In this document: positions 46,885 through 56,619 of the stretch, in pieces | Layout: the number at the start of each line of letters is the position of its first letter | How positions within the stretch are numbered: the first letter of the stretch is position 1 | Assembly (NCBI RefSeq): GCF_001981305.1 | Contig: NZ_MSCW01000007.1 | Span: 558,001 to 622,000 of the forward strand | DNA from: Marinobacter lutaoensis | GTDB taxonomy: Bacteria; Pseudomonadota; Gammaproteobacteria; Pseudomonadales; Oleiphilaceae | Direction: 5' to 3' | Length of the DNA stretch: 64,000 bases | Made by a program: the position numbers and the translations under genes | Notes under the pieces: model-generated | Told to the model about the DNA's origin: nothing | Databases searched by the model: none | The model's input: the letters and a program-made list of their open reading frames with translations, nothing else

Positions 46885-47769
46885 GTGAACAAGCCGCGAG
46901 AATACCCGGTCACCAACGGTGACCTGCACATCCACGCCGTGGCCGAGGGCCCCCGGGGGGCGACCCCCCTGGTCCTGGTGCACGGCTACCCCGACAACCA
47001 CCGGGTCTGGGACAGGGTCGCCGCGGACCTGAGCCGGGACTTTCTGGTGATCCGCTACGATGTCCGCGGTGCCGGCCGCTCCGGCAAGCCCGGGCGAACC
47101 CGGGAGTACCGCTTGGCGCTGCTGGCGCAGGACCTGCGAGCCGTGGTGGACACCCTGATTCCCGGCCGCCCCTTTCATCTGGTGGCCCATGACTGGGGCG
47201 CCATCCAGAGCTGGGAGTCGGCCACCGCGCCGGAACTGGCGTCCCGCCTGCGCTCCTACACCGCCATCTCCGGCCCCTGCCTGGATCACGTTGGTTACTG
47301 GCTACGGGAACGGCTGGGGGGCGCCCCGGGCCAGGGCGGCACCGCCCAGCTCCTGCGTCAGCTGGGCCGCTCCTGGTACGTGCTGCTGTTTCAGCTGCCG
47401 CTGTTGCCGGAGCTGATCTGGCTGGCCGGCCTGGACCGCCTTTGGCCCGCCTACCTGCGCCGGCACGAGGGCATCGCCGACGCCCGTTACCGCACCAGCC
47501 AGAAAGCCGACGGCCGGTTCGGCGTCAAGCTCTACCGCGCCAACGTCCTGCCCAGGCTGTTGCGGCCCCGGCCGCGCCGGGCCAACTGCCCGGTACAGGT
47601 GATCGTGCCAACCCAGGACGCCTACGTCAGCCCGCCGCTGACCGACTCGCTGGTACGCTGGACCGGCAAGCTGACCCGCCAGGAACTGGACGCGCCCCAC
47701 TGGGCACCACTGACCCACCCGGAGGCGGTCTGCCGGTCGGTCCGCGCGTTCGTCGCCGCCCACCCGTAA
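46885..47769 (+). CDS. Alpha/beta hydrolase, epoxide-hydrolase-like
   Basis: The 294-residue protein has the oxyanion block VLVHGYPDNHRVWD and the nucleophile elbow VAHDWGAIQSWE. There Asp replaces Ser, as in epoxide hydrolases and haloalkane dehalogenases. A C-terminal His lies in LDAPHWAPLTHPEAV. The lid region (about 130-200) is rich in leucine and tryptophan. The substrate is not predictable. The GTG at 46885 is preferred to an ATG at 46852 because of the promoter position and the AAGGTG upstream. It converges with crp/vfr across a bidirectional terminator. Confidence 0.8.
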   Translation: MNKPREYPVTNGDLHIHAVAEGPRGATPLVLVHGYPDNHRVWDRVAADLSRDFLVIRYDVRGAGRSGKPGRTREYRLALLAQDLRAVVDTLIPGRPFHLVAHDWGAIQSWESATAPELASRLRSYTAISGPCLDHVGYWLRERLGGAPGQGGTAQLLRQLGRSWYVLLFQLPLLPELIWLAGLDRLWPAYLRRHEGIADARYRTSQKADGRFGVKLYRANVLPRLLRPRPRRANCPVQVIVPTQDAYVSPPLTDSLVRWTGKLTRQELDAPHWAPLTHPEAVCRSVRAFVAAHP

Positions 47770-47789
47770 AGCCCCCGGACCGGAACGCA

Positions 47790-47815
47790 AAAGGCCGCTG
47801 CAAGCAGCGGCCTTT
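47790..47815. terminator. Bidirectional intrinsic terminator
   Basis: AAAGGCCGCTG and CAGCGGCCTTT form an 11-bp stem with a CAAG loop between two convergent genes. The minus-strand side ends in TTTTG and the plus-strand side in TTTG. Confidence 0.7.
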
Positions 47816-47848
47816 GTGGCGGGCGACCGGTTCGGGCACGGCCCCCGG

Positions 47849-48502
47849 TCAGCGGGTTCCGTACACCACCATGGTTTTGCCCTTGACCCGGACCAGTCCC
47901 TGGTCTTCCAGGGTCTTCAGCACCCGGCCCACCATCTCCCGGGAACAGCCCACGATCCGGCCGATCTCCTGCCGGGTGATCTTGATCTGCATGCCATCCG
48001 GGTGGGTCATGGCATCCGGCTCCTTGCACAGATCCAGCAGGGTACGGGCCACCCGCCCGGTCACATCCAGAAACGCCAAGTCGCCCACCTTACGGGTGGT
48101 CTGGCGCAGGCGCGAGGCCATCTGCTCGCCGATGAAGTAGAGGACCCGCGGGTCCTGCTGGGCAATTTCCCGGAACTTGGTGTAGCTGATTTCAGCCACC
48201 TCGCATTCGGTCTTGGCCTTGACCCAGGCGCTGCGGGAATCCATGTTGTCGAACAGCCCCATTTCGCCGAAGAAGTCCCCGGCGTTGAGGTAGGCCATGA
48301 TCATTTCCCGCCCGTCGTCGTCCTCGATGATGACCGTGACCGATCCCTTGACGATGTAGAACAACGAATCGCTCTTGTCGCCGGCGTAAATGATGGTGCT
48401 CTTGGCCGGGTAGCGGCGACGGTGGCACTGCGACAGGAAATAGTCCAGGTGCTTGGTCTTCTGTTCAACCGGCTTGACGATAGTGGCCATGGTGCGGGTC
48501 AT
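47849..48502 (-). CDS. vfr: cAMP-responsive regulator Crp/Vfr
   Basis: The 217-residue CRP-family protein has a cyclic-nucleotide domain carrying [21 protein letters not shown]; the Arg-Ser pair contacts cAMP. The C-terminal winged helix is [28 protein letters not shown], nearly identical to the E. coli CRP and Pseudomonas Vfr recognition helix. It is therefore a true CRP orthologue. Neighbours osmC and speD match the Pseudomonas vfr locus. Start: ATG at 48502 after GAGGAGG; an ATG four codons later is possible. Confidence 0.95.
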   Translation of the reverse strand: MTRTMATIVKPVEQKTKHLDYFLSQCHRRRYPAKSTIIYAGDKSDSLFYIVKGSVTVIIEDDDGREMIMAYLNAGDFFGEMGLFDNMDSRSAWVKAKTECEVAEISYTKFREIAQQDPRVLYFIGEQMASRLRQTTRKVGDLAFLDVTGRVARTLLDLCKEPDAMTHPDGMQIKITRQEIGRIVGCSREMVGRVLKTLEDQGLVRVKGKTMVVYGTR

Positions 48503-48589
48503 GCCTCCTCAGCTGCTGACGGTCCGAATACTTGTTGTTTACCCCACTTTCCTTGCGGGTTCGTTAACTTTTCTTCAAAAACAGGGCAA

Positions 48590-48618
48590 CTTATAGCAAG
48601 AAGGTGGGTATCCGGCAA
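48590..48618 (-). promoter_or_regulatory. Promoter of crp/vfr
   Basis: On the minus strand TTGCCG and TATAAG are separated by 17 nt, giving a predicted leader of about 80 nt. Confidence 0.55.
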
Positions 48619-48672
48619 CCGGAAACCACGCCGGCCTTGACCGGACACCGGCTGCCGCCCCGCCCGCCTCTG

Positions 48673-48681
48673 TGCTAGCAT
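48673..48681 (+). promoter_or_regulatory. Extended -10 promoter of osmC
   Basis: TGCTAGCAT matches TGnTAnnnT and lies 46 nt before the osmC-family ATG; a close -35 is not visible. Confidence 0.4.
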
Positions 48682-48726
48682 CCGCCTTCGATATCGCCAA
48701 CCCCTTGCCATGGAGATCGCGACACC

Positions 48727-49152
48727 ATGAAAGCAACCGTCGACTGGACCGGTAACGCCAGTTTCAGGGCCACCAGTGGCAGCGGCCACAGTGTTCAGAT
48801 GGACGGCCCGCCCGACCACGGCGGCCAGAACCTCGGCCCCCGGCCCATGGAAATGCTGCTGATGGGGCTGGGCGGCTGCTCCTCGTTCGACGTCATGAGC
48901 ATTCTCCGCAAGAGCCGGCAGGAGGTGACCGCCTGTCACGCCGAGCTGGAGGCGGAACGGGCCGATGCCGTGCCGGCGGTGTTCACCCGGATCCACCTGC
49001 ACTTCGTGGTGACCGGCCGCAACCTGAAGGAGAACCAGGTTCGGCGTGCCGTCAGCCTGTCCGCGGAGAAGTACTGCTCCGCCTCCATCATGCTGGAAAA
49101 GGCCGGCGTGGAGATCAGCCACAGCTTTGAAATCCGCGACGCGGAGGATTAG
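48727..49152 (+). CDS. OsmC-family peroxiredoxin-like protein
   Basis: The 141-residue protein belongs to the YhfA/OsmC group. The two redox cysteines are in MGLGGCSSFDVMSIL and SAEKYCSASIMLEKAG. Members reduce organic hydroperoxides or are associated with CRP loci (YhfA lies by crp in E. coli). It is divergent from crp/vfr and precedes speD, as in pseudomonads. GGAG lies 10-11 nt before the ATG. Confidence 0.9.
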   Translation: MKATVDWTGNASFRATSGSGHSVQMDGPPDHGGQNLGPRPMEMLLMGLGGCSSFDVMSILRKSRQEVTACHAELEAERADAVPAVFTRIHLHFVVTGRNLKENQVRRAVSLSAEKYCSASIMLEKAGVEISHSFEIRDAED

Positions 49153-49363
49153 TCGGGAGCCCGGCGCGGCCGCGGCCGGCCGGGGGCCGCCAAAATGTAT
49201 CGCAGGCACTATTCAACGCCATACGCGATGTGCATAATACGCGCCTCATCCACCGGTCTGCGCAAAAGGTGAACAACCTGGTCAGTCGTCGGTGGCGGCC
49301 TCGGCGGGGCGGACAGCGTCCGGCTCTCAGATCATCCAACTCCAGAATCCAGAGGGGCTGAGC

Positions 49364-50155
49364 ATGGAAACCAAACTCCAGCTTCACGGTTTCAACAACC
49401 TGACCAAATCCCTGAGCTTCAACATCTACGACATCTGTTACGCGCAGACCGAAGAGCAACGCAAGGCATACATCGACTACATCGACGAGATGTACAACGC
49501 CGAGCGGCTGACTCAGATCCTCACCGACGTGGTCAAGATCATCGGCGCCAACATCCTCAACATCGCCCGGCAGGACTACGAGCCCCATGGCGCCTCCGTC
49601 ACCATGCTGATCGCCGAGCACGAGGTGAGCGACGGCAAGGCCGACAACGAGGAGTCCCCGGGCCCGCTGCCGGACACCATCGTGGCGCACCTGGACAAGA
49701 GCCATGTTACGGTGCACACCTATCCGGAAAGCCACCCCCACGACGGCGTGAGCACCTTCCGGGCGGACATCGACGTTTCCACCTGTGGCCTGATCTCCCC
49801 GCTCAAGGCCCTGAACTACCTGATCCACAGTTTCGATTCGGACGTGGTCACGGTGGACTACCGGGTGCGCGGCTTCACCCGCGACGTGGACGGCACCAAG
49901 CACTACATCGATCACGACATCAACTCGATTCAGAACTACCTGACCGAGGACACGCAGAACGCGTACCAGATGATCGACGTGAACGTGTACCAGGAAAACC
50001 TGTTCCACACCAAGATGATGCTCAAGGACTTCAAGCTGGACAACTACGTGTTCGGCGTCAACGCCAGCGACCTGGACCCGCGTGAAGCGCAATCCATCGA
50101 GGATCGCCTGCGCCGGGAAATGCTGGAGATCTTCTACTCCCGCAACGTCACCTGA
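49364..50155 (+). CDS. speD: S-adenosylmethionine decarboxylase proenzyme
   Basis: The 263-residue enzyme (E. coli type is 264) makes the aminopropyl donor for spermidine. The self-processing site is in [13 protein letters not shown], where the serine becomes the pyruvoyl group after cleavage before it. The other family blocks ([44 protein letters not shown]) are intact. ATG at 49364 has GAGGGG 6 nt upstream. A possible -10 CATAAT is at 49233-49238. A hairpin follows the stop. Confidence 0.95.
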   Translation: METKLQLHGFNNLTKSLSFNIYDICYAQTEEQRKAYIDYIDEMYNAERLTQILTDVVKIIGANILNIARQDYEPHGASVTMLIAEHEVSDGKADNEESPGPLPDTIVAHLDKSHVTVHTYPESHPHDGVSTFRADIDVSTCGLISPLKALNYLIHSFDSDVVTVDYRVRGFTRDVDGTKHYIDHDINSIQNYLTEDTQNAYQMIDVNVYQENLFHTKMMLKDFKLDNYVFGVNASDLDPREAQSIEDRLRREMLEIFYSRNVT

Positions 50156-50160
50156 ACCGT

Positions 50161-50193
50161 GAACGCCGGCCGCCCGCCTGGGCGGCCGCGTTC
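50161..50193 (+). terminator. Terminator-like hairpin after speD
   Basis: GAACGC/GCGTTC and GGCCGCCC/GGGCGGCC form a long stem (one bulged C) with a GCCT loop. It is followed by CTTCAAAA rather than a T-run. Confidence 0.55.
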
Positions 50194-50303
50194 CTTCAAA
50201 AAATCTGAACAATCCCTCCAAGATTCTCCGTTTTCATCTTGACTCCGGTCGCAGTTCAATATCTCCCCAGACAGTCATCGTTTCTGCACAGGAGATATCG
50301 AAC

Positions 50304-50906
50304 ATGAAACACATTCTTGTCGTGACCGCGAGCATCTACGGCCAGGACGGTCAATCCTCGCACCTGGTCGAGCAGGCCCTGACGCGGCTGCAAGAAGTTC
50401 ACGGAGAACTGCGCATCACCCGCCGCGACCTGGCCGCCGAGCCGGTTCCGCACTTGGACGCCGGACGCTTTGGTGCCTTCCTGACCGGCGCCGAGGACCG
50501 GGACAACCACCAGCAGCAGGTGGTCGCTTATTCAGATTCGCTGATCCAGGAAATCCGGGATGCCGACATCCTGGTGCTGGGTGTGCCCATGTACAATTTC
50601 GGCATTCCCTCGGCCCTCAAGGCTTATTTCGACCACATTGCCCGGGCCGGGGTGACCTTCCGGTACACCGAGAACGGTCCGGTCGGCCTGCTGGAAGACC
50701 GACCGGTCTACATCCTGGCGGCCCGCGGCGGCCTCTACGCCGGCACCCCGAACGACACCCAAACCCCGTACCTGCGCACCTTCCTCGGCTTCCTGGGCCT
50801 GAAAGACCTGCATTTCATCTACGCCGAAGGTCTGAACATGGGCGAGGAACAGAAATCCCAGGCCCTGGCACGCGCCCGGCAGCACATCGCCGAGGTCATC
50901 GGCTGA
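50304..50906 (+). CDS. azoR: FMN-dependent NADH-azoreductase
   Basis: The 200-residue flavodoxin-fold protein has an FMN-phosphate loop near TASIYGQDGQSSHL, the motif VLGVPMYNFGIPSALKAYFDHI that packs on the isoalloxazine ring, and ILAARGGLYAG. Homologues reduce azo compounds and quinones using NADH as homodimers. AGGAG is 9-10 nt before the ATG. The pirin gene follows after 22 nt, suggesting a two-gene unit related to quinone or aromatic redox stress. Confidence 0.88.
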   Translation: MKHILVVTASIYGQDGQSSHLVEQALTRLQEVHGELRITRRDLAAEPVPHLDAGRFGAFLTGAEDRDNHQQQVVAYSDSLIQEIRDADILVLGVPMYNFGIPSALKAYFDHIARAGVTFRYTENGPVGLLEDRPVYILAARGGLYAGTPNDTQTPYLRTFLGFLGLKDLHFIYAEGLNMGEEQKSQALARARQHIAEVIG

Positions 50907-50928
50907 TCCGGCCGGCAGGAGGTCCACC

Positions 50929-51774
50929 ATGGCAGAACGTGCCGTCACACACACCATCATCGCCCGGGAAACCTCCGACGGCGCCGGCGTCCGCATCCGC
51001 CGTTCCCTGGGACAACGCCCGTCGGCGCGTCTGGATCCGTTCCTGATGCTGGACGAGTTCGGCTCGGCGGACGCGGCGGACTACATCGGCGGCTTTCCAC
51101 CCCACCCGCACCGGGGCTTCGAGACGGTCACCTACATGATCGAGGGCCACCTGCTGCATGAGGATCACCTGGGCAACCGCGGCGAGCTGCGCAGCGGCGG
51201 CGTCCAGTGGATGACCGCCGGTCGCGGTATCATCCACTCGGAAATGCCCCAGCAGGAGGAGGGGCTGATGCGGGGCTTCCAGCTCTGGCTGAACCTGCCG
51301 GCGCGGGACAAGATGACCGCGCCGGGCTACCGGGACCTGCAGCCGGAGGATATCCCGGTGATCCCCCTTGACGGCGGCCGGGTCCGGCTCATTGCCGGTA
51401 CCCTGGCCCTGGCCGGCCAGACGCACCGCGGCCCGATACAACGCCCCGGCACCGAGCCCCTCTACGCCGACCTGGACCTGCACCCTGGCGGCCAGATGAA
51501 CCTGCCGGTGCCCGCCGGCCACAACGCCTTCCTCTATCTGTACGAGGGGCAGGCTCACCTGGCCGGAACGCCCCTGGCTCGCCACGCGGCCAGTGTGCTC
51601 GGCACCGGCGACCGTGTCAGCGTGACAGCCGGCGACGCGGGCGCCCGGGTGCTGCTGGTGGCAGGCCGGCCGCTGGCGGAGCCGGTGGTGCAGTACGGTC
51701 CGTTTGTGATGAACACCGAGGAGGAGATCCAGCAGGCCCTGCGCGACTACCGCGACGGCACCCTGGCCCGCTAG
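50929..51774 (+). CDS. Pirin family protein
   Basis: The 281-residue bicupin has metal-binding residues in the N-terminal cupin: HPHRGFETVTYMIEG (two His), then HLGNRGELRSGGVQWMTAGRGIIHSEMP (His and Glu). Bacterial pirins can have quercetinase activity or modulate other enzymes; which applies here is unknown. It follows azoR with a good AGGAGG site and converges with prkB, the stop codons being one base apart. Confidence 0.9.
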   Translation: MAERAVTHTIIARETSDGAGVRIRRSLGQRPSARLDPFLMLDEFGSADAADYIGGFPPHPHRGFETVTYMIEGHLLHEDHLGNRGELRSGGVQWMTAGRGIIHSEMPQQEEGLMRGFQLWLNLPARDKMTAPGYRDLQPEDIPVIPLDGGRVRLIAGTLALAGQTHRGPIQRPGTEPLYADLDLHPGGQMNLPVPAGHNAFLYLYEGQAHLAGTPLARHAASVLGTGDRVSVTAGDAGARVLLVAGRPLAEPVVQYGPFVMNTEEEIQQALRDYRDGTLAR

Positions 51775-51775
51775 C

Positions 51776-52642
51776 TCAGGCGTAGGCGCGCCGCAGCAGC
51801 AGTCGCTGGATAATCGGGCGGACGATCAGATCCAGCGCCAGCCCCATCTTGGGCCCGGGGATCACCAGGGTATCGTGACGGGACAGCTGGCTGCCCGGGA
51901 TCAGTTGCAGCAGGCGCACGAAGTCGATCTCGGTGGGGTCCCGGAAGCAGATGACCACCATGCTCTCGTCCTCGCTGGGTACGTCTCGGACCACAAACGG
52001 GTTGGAGGTGTCCACCAGCGGCACCCGCTGGAAGTTGATGTGGGTGTGGGAGAACTGGGGCACGATGTCGTGCACATAGTCCTCCATCCGGTTGATGATG
52101 GTCTGTACCACCGCTTCCTGGCTGTAACCGCGCTTGTGGGTATCCCGGTGGATCTTTTGAATCCATTCCAGGTTGACGATCGGCACCACGCCGATGAGCA
52201 GGTCGACGTACTGGGCGATGTTGTACGCATCGCTGATCACGCCGCCGTGCAGCCCCTCGTAGAACAGCAGGTCGGTGTCCGCCGGCAACGGCCCCCAGGG
52301 GGTGAAGGTGCCCGGCTTGTGCCCCTCGGCGATGAGGTCATCGTCCTCGTCGTGGACATACTGACGGTAGCGGCCGTTGCCGGTGTGGCTGTAGTCGTAG
52401 AACAGGGCTTCGAGCTTGTCGATGTGATTGGCGGCCAGGGCGAAGTGGTTGCGCTCGCCAAACTGGCCCTTGGCGGCGAGGCGGGCCATCTGCTCCCGGT
52501 TGTAGCGGTGAAAACTGTCGCCGCTGACCATGGCGGCGTTGATGCCTTCGCTGGCGAACAGGCGGCTGAAGGTGTGGCCGGTGGTGGTGGTACCGGCACC
52601 ACTGGAGCCGGTCACCGCGATGATCGGATGACGCTTTGACAT
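51776..52642 (-). CDS. prkB: PrkB-type phosphoribulokinase family protein
   Basis: The 288-residue P-loop kinase has Walker A VTGSSGAGTTTTGHTF, then VSGDSFHRYNR and DTDLLFYEGLHGGVISDAYN. It is the proteobacterial class I phosphoribulokinase type. That enzyme phosphorylates ribulose 5-phosphate in the Calvin cycle, but no RuBisCO or other cbb genes are in the window. The PrkB group in heterotrophs (often beside crp) has an unsettled role. It follows the large c-di-GMP-type gene by 18 nt on the same strand. Confidence 0.87.
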   Translation of the reverse strand: MSKRHPIIAVTGSSGAGTTTTGHTFSRLFASEGINAAMVSGDSFHRYNREQMARLAAKGQFGERNHFALAANHIDKLEALFYDYSHTGNGRYRQYVHDEDDDLIAEGHKPGTFTPWGPLPADTDLLFYEGLHGGVISDAYNIAQYVDLLIGVVPIVNLEWIQKIHRDTHKRGYSQEAVVQTIINRMEDYVHDIVPQFSHTHINFQRVPLVDTSNPFVVRDVPSEDESMVVICFRDPTEIDFVRLLQLIPGSQLSRHDTLVIPGPKMGLALDLIVRPIIQRLLLRRAYA

Positions 52643-52660
52643 GACGGGCTGATCCCAGAC

Positions 52661-55600
52661 TCAGAGAAGGCTGTCGAGGGAGCGGGGTTTTTCCACCACG
52701 AATCCCTGGGCGTAGTCCACGCCCAATTGCCTCAGGATATCGAGAACCTCACGGGATTCAACCTGGGAGGCGATGACTTCCCGGTTCATGTAATGCGCCA
52801 TGTCCACCATGGAACGCACCACCGCCCGGTCCGTCTCGCTGCTGTTCAGCTGGTTGGTGAAGGCACTGTCGATTTTGATCAGGTCCACCGGCAACGTCCG
52901 CATGAAGTGGAAGGAGTTGGGACCGGCCCCGAAATTGCCGAGGCAGAACCGGCACCCCAGCTCCTTCATTTCAACCATGAACTCGGCAACGCTGTCGAGA
53001 TCGCTGATGGCGGAAGCCTCGGTCAGGCCGAACCAGAGCCGTTCAATCGGTGCCGTTTTCTCGCTCAGTTTTTCGTAGATGAACTCCAGCAACGCCTGAT
53101 CGTTCAGGCTGTGTCCGGAGATGTTGATGCACACGCCCCCCAGGTGCCTAGGGTCCGGCCGCCGCTCGCGCAACCAGTCCAGCATGTGCCCGACCACCCA
53201 ACGGTCCACCGCCTGCATCCGATCGTAGCGTTCCGCCATGCGGACGAAATCGTGGCCGGTGATCAGAGTGCCGGCATCGTCGTACATGCTGATCAGGATT
53301 TCGTACTGGGGCGACATCGCCGTTTTCGGGTGCAGCGGGATGATTTTCTGGCAGCGCAGAAGCATCCGCTCCTCGTCCAGATCGCCGAGGCTGGCCACCC
53401 GGGCCGCGATCTGCTCCTGCCGGGCCTGGTCGGAGGCATCCGGGGTGAACGCCACCACCTTGCCGGGCCCCTGCTGCTTGGCCTGGGCCAGGGCCTGTTC
53501 CGAGGCCCGTAACCAGCGCTCGGCGTTGACCAGGGCCGGGAACGCCGGCACCACGCCGGCACTGGCCGATACCGGATAGCGCCGGCCACCGAACTGGAAC
53601 GGCGCGGCCTCGATGGCCTGAATCAGGCCGGTCGCGGAGTCCAGCGCGGTTTCTGCCGGCACCAGCATGGCAAACTCATTGCCGGCCAGGCGCGCCACCG
53701 GCATACCGTCCCCCACGTGTGTCCGCAGCAGGTCCGCCACCTGTTTCAGGGCGTCGTCGCCGGCCTGATAGCCGGCGGTGTCGTTAAGAATACGGAAGCG
53801 CCGCAGATCCAGTCGCACCAGGGCCCGTTCATCTTCCCGCCGGGCCAGCTGCTGGTCCAGCATACGCTCGAACTCGCGCCGCCCCAGCAGGCCGGTCAGC
53901 TCGTCATGGGTCGAAGCCCAGGACAGCTGATCGTAGACCTTGCGCACCATCCGGTCGATGCTCTCGTCCACCAGCGGCCGCTCATACTGGCTGTCGGGCA
54001 CGATGATGCCCTTGCGCATCTGCCGGGCCAGCTGTTCAAGCTCCAGCTCCACCACCCGCATGCCCTGATGGTTCACAAACACGAAGCGGCTGAACCCCCG
54101 GGCAATCCATACCAGGCGGATGTACTGGGGCTGCTCCGGATTTTCCTGGTCACGCAGCCAGTCACCGGTGCGCAGCTGCTGGGCCCGGTTCATCCAGCGC
54201 TGCAGGCTGCGTTGCTCCCGTTCCGACAGGCTTGCCTTGGGGTCGGCCTCGGGCCGGGCGGCGGGGATTTCCACCATTTCCGGCGTCTGGTCCGGGCGCC
54301 GGACCAGGAACTGTTTCAGCTCATCGCGAATCTGCGACGATGGCAGGTGGTTGCTGGAAATCGAGGCCAGGCCATCCTGGATCACCCGCAGCAACTCCGG
54401 CAGGTTGATGTTGCTGTCCGGGTCGTCCGCGTAGGTCAGCAGCGAGTCGATGACCGCCAAATAGTCCTGCCACAGCTGACTGTCCGGCCCCTGCCGGATC
54501 CAGGTCAGAGACAGCAGGTCCCGCCAGCCGCCGTCGAGCAGGCTCAACAGGGCCCGGGGCACCCGGCGCCCGGCCAGGCGCTGGTCCAGCACCTCAGCCA
54601 CCGCCTGCTTCGATTCGGCCACTTTCTGGGCGCCCTCGGCCGCTGCGGTCACCCGCTCGACATTGCGCCGGTAGACCAGGTTCTGGCGGTCGATCAGGGT
54701 GTCCAGTTCCGCCACCGTCTGCTCGAACACCCCGGTGTCCTGCTGGAATTCGGTGGCGATCTTCTGAATCAGCTCTTCCACGCGACGACGGACCACCGGG
54801 TTCACCCGCCCGCCCTTGACCCCGAGTTGGGCCAGCCGGTCCATGACGCCCCGCACGGGGCTGCCCTGGTCGTCGAAGAAGGAGGGGTCGCGCATCACCA
54901 CTTTCAGCACCGGCACCTCCAGTTGCCGGATCAAGGTCTGGGCGTAGTCGCTCAGTTTCGGACTTTCCACCACGCTCTTGAAGAAACGGTCGACCACGTC
55001 CAGGGTCTGCTGCTGCTCCTCGTCGAGCCGGTAGTCACCACTGGCGCGCACACGCTCGACCACCCGCTGCAACAGCGACTCGTCTGCGGCCGGCGCCTCG
55101 GCAGCCTGGAGCTGGAGTTCCTGCAGCTCGCGCTGGAGTTCGCCGGTGGACAGGGGACGGGCATGGGCGGGGAAGGCCACCGGCGCCTGGTCACCCCGGG
55201 CCCGACGGCTGGCCGTCAGGGTGGACACCAGGTTCCTGACGGTGGCGAACGCGGTCTGGGCCGCTTGAGCATACCCCCGGAAGGCCTGGCCGGCGGCACT
55301 GGTGTCGGTGGCGGCCGGGCGCACCGGCGCCGCCGGTGCGGTCACGCCCTCGGAAGCCGGCTCGGGTGCTTCACGCCGTGGTGGCGGCGGATTGGCCGGT
55401 TCCGACTCCGCCTTCTTCACCGACTTTTCACTCAGATACTTGCTCAGGTCCAGGTCCGGCAGCACTCCGTGCCGGATCAGAATGTTGTTCAGCTCCTGGT
55501 AGAGGGGCCCCAGCTGCTGCAGGACAGTCTGCTCGAAGGACTTGAGGCACACCTTCTCGACCTCGCGGGACAGTTTCAGTTGTCCCAGCCCGGCATGAAA

Positions 55601-56413
55601 GGCCTCGCACACCAGCGCCGGCCCGAGCGGGTTGTGGTGGCCGGTGGCGTTGGCAACCCCCAGCTTGTCCAGCCGGAGCTTGAGTTGCAGCAGGTCACCC
55701 CGGTACAGGGTATCCGCCTTGGTCACCATGACCCTCAGGGTAAGCCAGTCCTCGAACTCGCCCTTGTCCACCACCGACAGCTCCGCACCGGGGAAGCCCC
55801 GGGAAGCGGGCTTGAGCGGCGACTCCAGATGCCGGGACATCGGGTGCCAGATCACCCGCTGGCGACTCTGGATCTGGCCCGTGGCGTCCATGTAGTCGTT
55901 CGCCAGCTGGTCGCTGGCCGCTTTGTGGGCCGCCTGTTTCAGGGCCTCGACCATGGCCGGGAAGGCCGCCGCCATCAGCGGTTCGATGTACTGGACCATC
56001 GCCTTGGCGCACTGGTGCAGCACGAACTGGGTGCGGTCGTTGGGCGCCCGCAGCGAGGCGCGCTCCAGGTTGCGCGAGCCGCCACACTGCTGCAGCATGG
56101 CCGCCACCGCCTCCGGATTGGGTTGGGTGAAATGCACGCCCATGGCCCCCTCGATGCGGCGGGCCAAGCTGACACTCAGCTCATAGCGCTGGTGACCGTC
56201 GAGGCTTCGGAAACGGATGATGAATTCGGGGCGGGACGCGACGGCCAGAGCCTGCTCCAGCTTCCGGGAAGTGTCTGCGGAATAGCGGACAAACAGCCCT
56301 TCCGCGCAAAAATCGGCAATCTGGCACGGCCAAGTCTCGCCGGTGCCCAGATCGATCTGGGCGGCAAGCTTGATGGGCTGGCGGGGACTGCTTCGACGTT
56401 CTCTTGAATCCAT
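52661..56413 (-). CDS. PilZ-DUF1631-GGDEF-EAL protein with degenerate catalytic motifs
   Basis: The 1250-residue cytosolic protein begins with a PilZ-like domain (about 1-115) having the RSSPR (RxxxR) motif, and D-F-C-A-E-G where DxSxxG is usual. A long DUF1631 region (about 120-830) follows. The GGDEF-like domain (about 835-990) has AGNEF near Asn912 in place of GGDEF. The EAL-like domain (about 1005-1250) retains Glu1038 (in E-I-L), an NIS motif and LIKIDSAF, but has Gly1159-Asn1160 where the metal-binding DD of DDFGTG belongs. Synthesis and hydrolysis of c-di-GMP are therefore unlikely; binding or scaffolding is more plausible. ATG at 56413 follows AGGG. Confidence 0.88.
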   Translation of the reverse strand: MDSRERRSSPRQPIKLAAQIDLGTGETWPCQIADFCAEGLFVRYSADTSRKLEQALAVASRPEFIIRFRSLDGHQRYELSVSLARRIEGAMGVHFTQPNPEAVAAMLQQCGGSRNLERASLRAPNDRTQFVLHQCAKAMVQYIEPLMAAAFPAMVEALKQAAHKAASDQLANDYMDATGQIQSRQRVIWHPMSRHLESPLKPASRGFPGAELSVVDKGEFEDWLTLRVMVTKADTLYRGDLLQLKLRLDKLGVANATGHHNPLGPALVCEAFHAGLGQLKLSREVEKVCLKSFEQTVLQQLGPLYQELNNILIRHGVLPDLDLSKYLSEKSVKKAESEPANPPPPRREAPEPASEGVTAPAAPVRPAATDTSAAGQAFRGYAQAAQTAFATVRNLVSTLTASRRARGDQAPVAFPAHARPLSTGELQRELQELQLQAAEAPAADESLLQRVVERVRASGDYRLDEEQQQTLDVVDRFFKSVVESPKLSDYAQTLIRQLEVPVLKVVMRDPSFFDDQGSPVRGVMDRLAQLGVKGGRVNPVVRRRVEELIQKIATEFQQDTGVFEQTVAELDTLIDRQNLVYRRNVERVTAAAEGAQKVAESKQAVAEVLDQRLAGRRVPRALLSLLDGGWRDLLSLTWIRQGPDSQLWQDYLAVIDSLLTYADDPDSNINLPELLRVIQDGLASISSNHLPSSQIRDELKQFLVRRPDQTPEMVEIPAARPEADPKASLSEREQRSLQRWMNRAQQLRTGDWLRDQENPEQPQYIRLVWIARGFSRFVFVNHQGMRVVELELEQLARQMRKGIIVPDSQYERPLVDESIDRMVRKVYDQLSWASTHDELTGLLGRREFERMLDQQLARREDERALVRLDLRRFRILNDTAGYQAGDDALKQVADLLRTHVGDGMPVARLAGNEFAMLVPAETALDSATGLIQAIEAAPFQFGGRRYPVSASAGVVPAFPALVNAERWLRASEQALAQAKQQGPGKVVAFTPDASDQARQEQIAARVASLGDLDEERMLLRCQKIIPLHPKTAMSPQYEILISMYDDAGTLITGHDFVRMAERYDRMQAVDRWVVGHMLDWLRERRPDPRHLGGVCINISGHSLNDQALLEFIYEKLSEKTAPIERLWFGLTEASAISDLDSVAEFMVEMKELGCRFCLGNFGAGPNSFHFMRTLPVDLIKIDSAFTNQLNSSETDRAVVRSMVDMAHYMNREVIASQVESREVLDILRQLGVDYAQGFVVEKPRSLDSLL

Positions 56414-56619
56414 GAACACCCTGATCTCTCGCACTACCGGCGCGGGCGCATCCCGGGCCGGTCACGTCCCTGGCACATAGGCCGACAGCACCGGACAGGC
56501 TTGGAAATCCGGGTCACGCCCAGGTGACCTGGTCTCCGGCGGGCAATGGGTCACAGTATACACCCGACCCCTAGCCACAGCTTAGTCAGATCTATCCCCT
56601 TTTGCTACTGATCCCCGGG

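Noticed and set aside
53717..56407. 896-codon open frame on the plus strand opposite the PilZ/DUF1631 gene
   Set aside because: Antisense to a protein with clear PilZ, GGDEF and EAL motifs; the composition is typical of a shadow frame and no ribosome site is evident.
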